Source: a virus. From it: 44,286 bases of DNA. Below the pieces are notes generated by a model. The model did no database searches. It had not been told where the DNA came from and saw only the letters and a list, made by a program, of their open reading frames with translations. Positions within the stretch are counted from its first letter, which is position 1, and each line of letters starts with the position of its first letter. Position numbers and translations under genes: made by a program. The stretch is taken from positions 1 to 44,286 of IMG/VR virus record IMGVR_UViG_3300037264_000664, one strand, 5' to 3'. Positions 39,863-44,286 of this stretch are shown here, piece by piece.

Positions 39863-40960
39863 ATGTTCACCGCATTCAGCGAACTGAACGCCGTCCAGAA
39901 GCTCGTTTGGTCCCGCCGCACCTGGAGTGCCGCGCGCGACATGATGTTCGTGAAGAAATTCACGGGCGGCGAGGAATCCATGATTCAGATGGTCACCGAG
40001 TTGACCGCTGACGAAAAGGGCGCCAAGTGCGTCATGCAACTGGTTGCCGACCTGGTCGAAGATGGCGTCGTTGGGGACAACGAACGCGAAGGCCGCGAGG
40101 AGGCGATGCAGAACTACGAGCAGACCATCCAGCTCGATCTCATCTCCCACGGCGTGATTTCCAAAGGCAAGATGGAAGAACAGAAGACGGTCATCAACTT
40201 CCGCAACAACGCGCGAAGCCGTCTCGCATACTGGCTCGCAAACCGCGTCGACCAGCTGGCCTTCCTGACCTTGTCGGGCATCGCCTACACCTTCAAGAAC
40301 AACAGCGCTCCGCGCACCGGCTCGGCATTCCCGAACCTGACCTTTGCTGCGGACGTGACAGCCCCCTCGAACCTGCGCTCACTGGCCTACAACGGCACGG
40401 CGCTCGAGGTTTCCGTCACCGCCAACGTCACATCGGCCTACGTGCTTTCGTACAAGGCCATCGTGGACCTCGTGGCCTACGCCAAGTCGCATTACATCAA
40501 GGGCCTGATGTCCGGCGGCAAGGAGTATTACCTGTTCTTCTGCGACCCGCGCACGCTGGCATCGCTCAAGAAGGACGCGGACTATCAGCGCGCCGTGGTC
40601 GGCGTGGCCACCAAGAGCGGCACCGATTCGCCATGGTTCACCGGCGGCACGGTCACGATCGACGGCCTGGTCATCCACGAGCACCGCCTGGTCTACAACA
40701 CCAAGGGCGCGGCTCCCGGCGCGAAGTGGGGCGCGGGCTCGAACATCGATGGCACGCGCTCGCTGCTCTGCGGCGCACAGGCCATGGGCATGGCCGACAT
40801 CGGCACGCCGGACTGGGTCGAGAAGAAGTTCCAGTACGACAGCCAGACCGGCATCAACGTCGACAAGATGTTCGGCCTCCTGAAGCCCGTGTTCTTCTCG
40901 ATCTACGACGGGTCCGCACAGGACTTCGGCGTGGTGACGGTCGACACGTTCCTGTCGTAA
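39863..40960 (+). CDS. Major capsid protein, N4-gp56 family
   Basis: ATG 39863, 365 residues. The sequence (FSELNAVQKLVWSRRTWSAA..., then HGVISKGKMEEQKTVINFRNNARSRLAYWL and ...LVIHEHRLVYNTKG) fits the N4 gp56-type capsid family. It would form the T=9 or smaller head with the scaffold encoded upstream. It has its own intergenic promoter-like region. A separate decoration-type protein follows. Confidence 0.88.
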   Translation: MFTAFSELNAVQKLVWSRRTWSAARDMMFVKKFTGGEESMIQMVTELTADEKGAKCVMQLVADLVEDGVVGDNEREGREEAMQNYEQTIQLDLISHGVISKGKMEEQKTVINFRNNARSRLAYWLANRVDQLAFLTLSGIAYTFKNNSAPRTGSAFPNLTFAADVTAPSNLRSLAYNGTALEVSVTANVTSAYVLSYKAIVDLVAYAKSHYIKGLMSGGKEYYLFFCDPRTLASLKKDADYQRAVVGVATKSGTDSPWFTGGTVTIDGLVIHEHRLVYNTKGAAPGAKWGAGSNIDGTRSLLCGAQAMGMADIGTPDWVEKKFQYDSQTGINVDKMFGLLKPVFFSIYDGSAQDFGVVTVDTFLS

Positions 40961-40990
40961 TCCACCCCTGACACCTGAAAGGATTTCATC

Positions 40991-41392
40991 ATGGCACTCA
41001 GAAAGCCTGTCGAACGTCAGGACTTGATCGTCGCAACGGTCGATTTCACGTTCGCTGACATCGCCACCACTGCGGTTGCCGTTGCGGCAATGGACCTTCC
41101 GCCCAACGCGATCGTCGCCGGTGGCGACATCGTTGTCACGACGGTCTGGAACACCGCCACGTCAGCGGCCCTGGCCGTCGGCGACGTGACCACGACCAAC
41201 CGCTACGCCTCGGCCGTCGACCTGAAAGCGCTCGGCCGTACGGCGCTGACCTTGACCGGGTTCACCGTCACGTCGGTGCAGAAGCTGCTCAGCTTGCTTC
41301 CGACCTACGTCGGCGCCGCGGCCACGACTGGCGTTGCGCGGCTCACGGTTCACTACTACATCAAGGCGCGAGGCACGCATCCGGCCGGTTGA
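40991..41392 (+). CDS. Head decoration-like protein, 133 aa
   Basis: ATG 40991, 30 bases after the capsid stop. The sequence is beta-rich, Ala/Thr/Val-rich and without charge clusters (e.g. DLPPNAIVAGGDIVVTTVWN, ALTLTGFTVTSV), as in small capsid-cementing or decoration proteins. No catalytic motif. The role is inferred from position and composition. Confidence 0.7.
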   Translation: MALRKPVERQDLIVATVDFTFADIATTAVAVAAMDLPPNAIVAGGDIVVTTVWNTATSAALAVGDVTTTNRYASAVDLKALGRTALTLTGFTVTSVQKLLSLLPTYVGAAATTGVARLTVHYYIKARGTHPAG

Positions 41393-41408
41393 TTGGTGCA
41401 AGAATTGC

Positions 41409-41436
41409 GCGCCCGGGGCCTAGAGCGCCCGGGCGT
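41409..41436. repeat. GC-rich hairpin after the decoration gene
   Basis: CGCCCGGG-type stem: GCCCGGG (41411-41417) pairs with CCCGGGC (41428-41434), extended by C41410:G41435. No T-run follows, so it may be an RNA-stability or weak termination element in the gap between the two structural genes. Confidence 0.55.
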
Positions 41437-41468
41437 CCAATTCAACCCACCCAACGGAGCCTCATTCC

Positions 41469-41828
41469 ATGAAATTTCGAGCACCGAGCAGCCACGAACA
41501 TGTCCACATCGGCTTGACCAGCGGCCACACGTTTGTCGTCCACAGGGAACCAACCGACGTGCCGCCAATGTTTATTGAGCAGGCGATGAAACGGGGTTGC
41601 ATCCCCTGCGACGCGGAAATTCCGGTGCTTACTCAGGTCGTTCGTCCAACCAGCAATGAAGATGTCATCGTGGAGGCGATAAAGCGCATGCTCGAGGCGA
41701 ATGTTCCAGGCACGTTCATGTCCGATGGACGGCCCCAGATCGACGCCCTGGCCAAGGTCGTCGGGTTCACCATCACCACCGGGCAGCGCGACTCAGCCTG
41801 GGCGGCAACGAAAGCGCTCGTCGCTTGA
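41469..41828 (+). CDS. Head protein of unknown function, 119 aa
   Basis: ATG 41469. The N-terminal half is beta-like (HVHIGLTSGHTFVVHREPTDVPPMF), the C-terminal half helical (VIVEAIKRMLEANVPGTFMSDGRPQIDALAKVVG). Similar small genes lie between capsid and connector genes in podo- and siphoviruses. Not assigned. Confidence 0.7.
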   Translation: MKFRAPSSHEHVHIGLTSGHTFVVHREPTDVPPMFIEQAMKRGCIPCDAEIPVLTQVVRPTSNEDVIVEAIKRMLEANVPGTFMSDGRPQIDALAKVVGFTITTGQRDSAWAATKALVA

Positions 41829-41834
41829 CGCAGC

Positions 41835-42566
41835 ATGAATCGCGCCGAACTGATCGAAGCATTCAGGAGCGACGTCGGCGACGAGAAAGAACCCTTTCTC
41901 TGGACCGAAGCTGACGTTCAGCGCTACCTGGACGACGCGATCAGCGAGGCGTGCGACCGCGCACGCCTCATTCGCGACACCACCACCGCCGCGATCTGCG
42001 AAATCACCGTCACGGCGCTGACTGCGTCCTACGCCCTTGACGGGCGAATCCTGCACTTCGAACGCGCCAAGCTCGACAACAGCACCGTTCCGCTGGAAAT
42101 CACGTCCACTGCCGCGCTCGACGCCAGCATCCCCGCGGTGCCGCGCACCTGGCGCCCTCGCAGTAGCTTCGGCTACTGGTCGGCCTTCGGCTCATCGTGG
42201 GAAACCGCAAAGGGGCGGCCGAATGTCATCGCGATCGATCGTGAGGGGGCCGGCTGGACCGGCCGCCTCGTGCCGATCCCCACTTCCGACACCGTCCTGC
42301 GCCTGCACGTGTTCCGCGGGCCGCTGGAATCGCTTACCGAAGACGCAGACGAGCCAGAGGGCATCGAATCGCGCCTGCACCTGCGCCTGCTGGACTGGAT
42401 GAAACACCTGGCTTACTCGAAGCAGGACACGGAAACCAAGGACGCCATCAAGGCAATGGACTATGCCGATCGGTTCACTCTCGCCTTCGGTGGCCGCATC
42501 GACGCGAATCAGCGCCGGCTTCAAGAGAACAACGCTCCGCACGTGGTCGAATTCGTGGAATTCTGA
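41835..42566 (+). CDS. Head-tail connector/adaptor candidate, 243 aa
   Basis: ATG 41835. The N-terminus (LIEAFRSDVGDEKEPFLWTEADVQRYLDDAISEACDR) has the helical form of phage adaptor or gp4-like head-completion proteins. The central part is beta-rich and the C-terminus helical (HLRLLDWMKHLAYSKQDTETKDAIKAMDYADRF). It is in the right place to join portal and tail. Next gene two bases later. Confidence 0.75.
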   Translation: MNRAELIEAFRSDVGDEKEPFLWTEADVQRYLDDAISEACDRARLIRDTTTAAICEITVTALTASYALDGRILHFERAKLDNSTVPLEITSTAALDASIPAVPRTWRPRSSFGYWSAFGSSWETAKGRPNVIAIDREGAGWTGRLVPIPTSDTVLRLHVFRGPLESLTEDADEPEGIESRLHLRLLDWMKHLAYSKQDTETKDAIKAMDYADRFTLAFGGRIDANQRRLQENNAPHVVEFVEF

Positions 42567-42568
42567 CC

Positions 42569-43150
42569 ATGAAACTCAACCTCAACGCCGTTCAGGGCTC
42601 AACCTTCGACCAAACCGTGTTCTGGGAAACGCAACCCATGGTCTACCGACCGATCAGCTCCGTGACCCTCACCGGGCCCGTGCGCCTGACCGCGGCCGGA
42701 CACGGCATGCTCTCCGGCCAGCGCGCCGCCGTCGTGGGCGTGAAAGGAACGACCGAACTGAATGCCCAGCACGTGCCGTTCGAGAATGATGAATACCGCG
42801 TGGCAACGGTCATCGATGCGAACACGATCGAATTCAACGAGGAGCCGGGCCCACCGCTGACCGCCTACAAATCGGCCGGCTACATCGCCTATTGGACCCT
42901 CAAGGATTTGACCGCCTTCACCGCGCGCATGACGATCCGCGACAAGATCGGCGGCACGGCGCTACTCGCTCTGGTTTCGCCGACCGGTTTGGTCCTCACC
43001 ACCAGCATCCAAATCCTCATCACCGCCGTCCAGACCGCGGCGCTGGCCATTGGCCGCTGGGTCTACGACCTCGAGCTCGTGTCGGCCAGCGGAGTTGTCA
43101 CCAAGCTGCTGAACGGCACATTCAACGTCGCCGCGGAGGTCACGACATGA
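42569..43150 (+). CDS. Tail or neck structural protein with FCCH-like domain, 193 aa
   Basis: ATG 42569. Residues ~25-95 (VTLTGPVRLTAAGHGMLSGQ...VATVIDANTIEFN) have the repeat pattern of ubiquitin-activating-enzyme-like (FCCH) beta folds often embedded in phage tail proteins. The rest (KIGGTALLALVSPTGLVL... RWVYDLELVSASGVVTKLL) resembles BppU-type baseplate domains. The stop overlaps the next ATG. Confidence 0.7.
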   Translation: MKLNLNAVQGSTFDQTVFWETQPMVYRPISSVTLTGPVRLTAAGHGMLSGQRAAVVGVKGTTELNAQHVPFENDEYRVATVIDANTIEFNEEPGPPLTAYKSAGYIAYWTLKDLTAFTARMTIRDKIGGTALLALVSPTGLVLTTSIQILITAVQTAALAIGRWVYDLELVSASGVVTKLLNGTFNVAAEVTT

Positions 43151-43530
43151 CGTCGAAGCGCGCCCACGAGGGAGAAATCCTCATCGACAGTCGGTTCACG
43201 CCCGGCATTCCTGCGGAAGTGCTGGCAATCACTGGTCTGCCGCCCGAAGCGGGCCGCGGCCTGTACGAGGCGCCAACCTACACGTGTCGGCACTGCCAGC
43301 GGGTCGTGATGATGAACCCGGGCCGCACACGCGAGCGCGCATATTGCACGGGTTGCGACCATTACCTGTGCGATCAGTGTGGTACGGTACGCGCAGCCCT
43401 GGGCGGCGTGTGTCGCACGTTCGAACAGATCATCGAGGAAGTTCAGGAGGCGGGGGCTCGGGGCCTACCTGCCAGCCCTTTGTTGATCTTAGGCCCCGAC
43501 AACCGTCCCTTAAACATCACCCCCACCTGA
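43147..43530 (+). CDS. Zinc-ribbon structural-region protein, 127 aa
   Basis: ATG 43147 overlaps the previous stop. The central part has CRHCQRVV, then CTGCDHYLCDQC, a plausible pair of zinc-binding knuckles; the N-terminus (EGEILIDSRFTPGIPAE) is ordinary. Similar zinc-containing small proteins occur in phage head/tail operons. Not further assigned. Confidence 0.7.
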   Translation: MTSKRAHEGEILIDSRFTPGIPAEVLAITGLPPEAGRGLYEAPTYTCRHCQRVVMMNPGRTRERAYCTGCDHYLCDQCGTVRAALGGVCRTFEQIIEEVQEAGARGLPASPLLILGPDNRPLNITPT

Positions 43531-43543
43531 AAAGGAGCCAGTC

Positions 43544-44044
43544 ATGGCCAAGCGTTCCCTCTCGACGACCAACATCACGCCGACCGCCACCGCAGACGCC
43601 GCGGCTTTGGTGGACAGCACCTACCTGGGTGCGATTCTGGGCGCAAGCGCGACCCAGAGAACCAACATCCTGGAGGTTCAGATGGGTGGCATTGCCGCCG
43701 CATCGGCTCCCTCGATCATGCTGCTTGCCCGGGATTCAACCGTGGCCGGCACGCTGGTCCTTGGTTCGACCTTCGACGCCTCGCTCGACGCTGCGACAGC
43801 TGCCCTGGCAGCCCCCGCGGTGGTCGGCAACAGTGCCACGACCGACCCGCAACGCAGCGCAACGCTGCACTTGCTGAACCTGACGTTCAATGCCTTCGGC
43901 GGCATCGTGCGCTGGGTTGCCGCTCCCGGCGAGGAAATCTCGATCGTGGGCCTCGCCGCATCAACGGGCGAAGTCAGCCTGTCGGCATTCACCGGCGGCA
44001 CGCCAGGCGCGATGGGCAGCCACATCATCTACGAGACGCTCTAG
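43544..44044 (+). CDS. Phage structural protein, 166 aa
   Basis: ATG 43544 with AAAGGAG upstream. The sequence is Ala/Thr/Gly-rich and beta-like (e.g. TSTYLGAILGASATQRTN-type stretches, LLNLTFNAFGGIVRWVAAPGE), typical of tail or head decoration proteins. It is followed by a terminator. Confidence 0.7.
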   Translation: MAKRSLSTTNITPTATADAAALVDSTYLGAILGASATQRTNILEVQMGGIAAASAPSIMLLARDSTVAGTLVLGSTFDASLDAATAALAAPAVVGNSATTDPQRSATLHLLNLTFNAFGGIVRWVAAPGEEISIVGLAASTGEVSLSAFTGGTPGAMGSHIIYETL

Positions 44045-44063
44045 GCGTTTCTTCGATGTCGAC

Positions 44064-44101
44064 GCAACCAGGCCCTCACTGCGGGGTCTGGTTGCTTCCT
44101 A
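44064..44101 (+). terminator. Terminator hairpin after the structural operon
   Basis: GCAACCAG (44064-44071) pairs with CTGGTTGC (44088-44095), with an inner CCC/GGG pair. A weak T-rich stretch (TTCCTATTT) follows. It probably ends or reduces transcription before the last, partial gene. Confidence 0.7.
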
Positions 44102-44150
44102 TTTGTCCATCGAACCGTATCGCAAGATGACGGGTGACTGAGCGCGCGAA

Positions 44151-44286
44151 ATGGCCACGTTCTACTGCGATTACGAGGGGGGGAGTGACGCTGCCGCTGG
44201 CACGTCATTCGCCCTGCGCTGGAAAACTCTAACCAGCGGCGCAACCGCAGCCCGAATCGCCCCAGGAGACACCATCCGGGTGATGG
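44151..44286 (+). CDS. Partial tail protein, 3' end cut by window edge
   Basis: ATG 44151 begins MATFYCDYEGGSDAAAGTSFALRWKTLTSG... and runs off the window after 45 residues. The start pattern (a short beta strand, then GTSF...RWKTLTSGATAARIAPGDTI) is common at the N-terminus of phage tail or spike proteins of the right-handed beta-helix type. No stop is visible. There is a terminator 50 bases upstream, so it may have its own promoter. Confidence 0.65.
   Translation, partial: MATFYCDYEGGSDAAAGTSFALRWKTLTSGATAARIAPGDTIRVM

Noticed and set aside
1-44286. CRISPR arrays, rRNA genes, IS elements, phage integrase
   Set aside because: I saw no regularly spaced repeats, rRNA-like sequence, transposase motifs or tyrosine/serine integrase in any frame of the window.

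Overview
The window looks like most of the genome of a tailed phage with a podovirus-like gene set, or a prophage of that kind, from a GC-rich host. A betaproteobacterium of the Burkholderiales type is my best guess. The evidence is an uninterrupted phage gene order, GTGA/ATGA start-stop overlaps between most genes, strong G/C bias at third codon positions, an N4-gp56-type capsid gene and one giant virion-associated polyvalent gene, a layout that recalls Bcep22-like podoviruses. Both ends of the window cut through genes.

Layout, left to right. (1) Bases 2-17130 hold a partial Pro/Ala-rich virion protein and then a 5120-residue polyvalent protein. The giant protein carries a pyrophosphatase-like domain, an N6-adenine methyltransferase, an SNF2-type helicase, a zinc metalloprotease, an intein with a LAGLIDADG endonuclease, and a C-terminal LPD38-like region. 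Two small genes appear to be overprinted in another frame of its linkers. (2) Bases 17127-21077 are a densely coupled lysis block with small membrane proteins, an M15-type endolysin, a holin candidate and nested Rz/Rz1 spanins. One reverse-strand gene sits inside it. (3) Bases 21076-23022 are the surprise: five minus-strand genes separated by integron attC recombination sites with canonical core boxes and canonical extrahelical bases. I see no integron integrase or phage integrase. All five genes run against the attC orientation, and two start inside an attC hairpin. (4) Bases 23109-34489 are the early/replication region. A Cro-like gene diverges from the early operon across a compact palindromic promoter-operator. 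The operon encodes a PD-(D/E)XK nuclease, RecT, a DUF2303-like protein, a Rha/KilAC-type antirepressor, a replication-organizer-like protein, a RusA-like resolvase and many small proteins. A CAU tRNA with the initiator-type C1:A72 mismatch lies inside the 3' end of one of the genes. (5) Bases 34568-44286 are the packaging and head genes: small and large terminase, portal, scaffold, major capsid, head/tail connector proteins, and the start of a tail protein cut by the window edge.

How the genes work together. RecT plus the nuclease would recombine phage DNA, and the replication organizer and RusA would start and resolve replication. The terminases package DNA through the portal into an N4-gp56-type head. 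The polyvalent protein is probably packaged or injected and could protect incoming DNA, since its methyltransferase-helicase pair resembles the P1 DarB type. Endolysin, holin and spanins release progeny. The attC array is an accessory-gene slot that a host integron integrase could in principle edit. All functions are inferred from sequence motifs; no database search was run.
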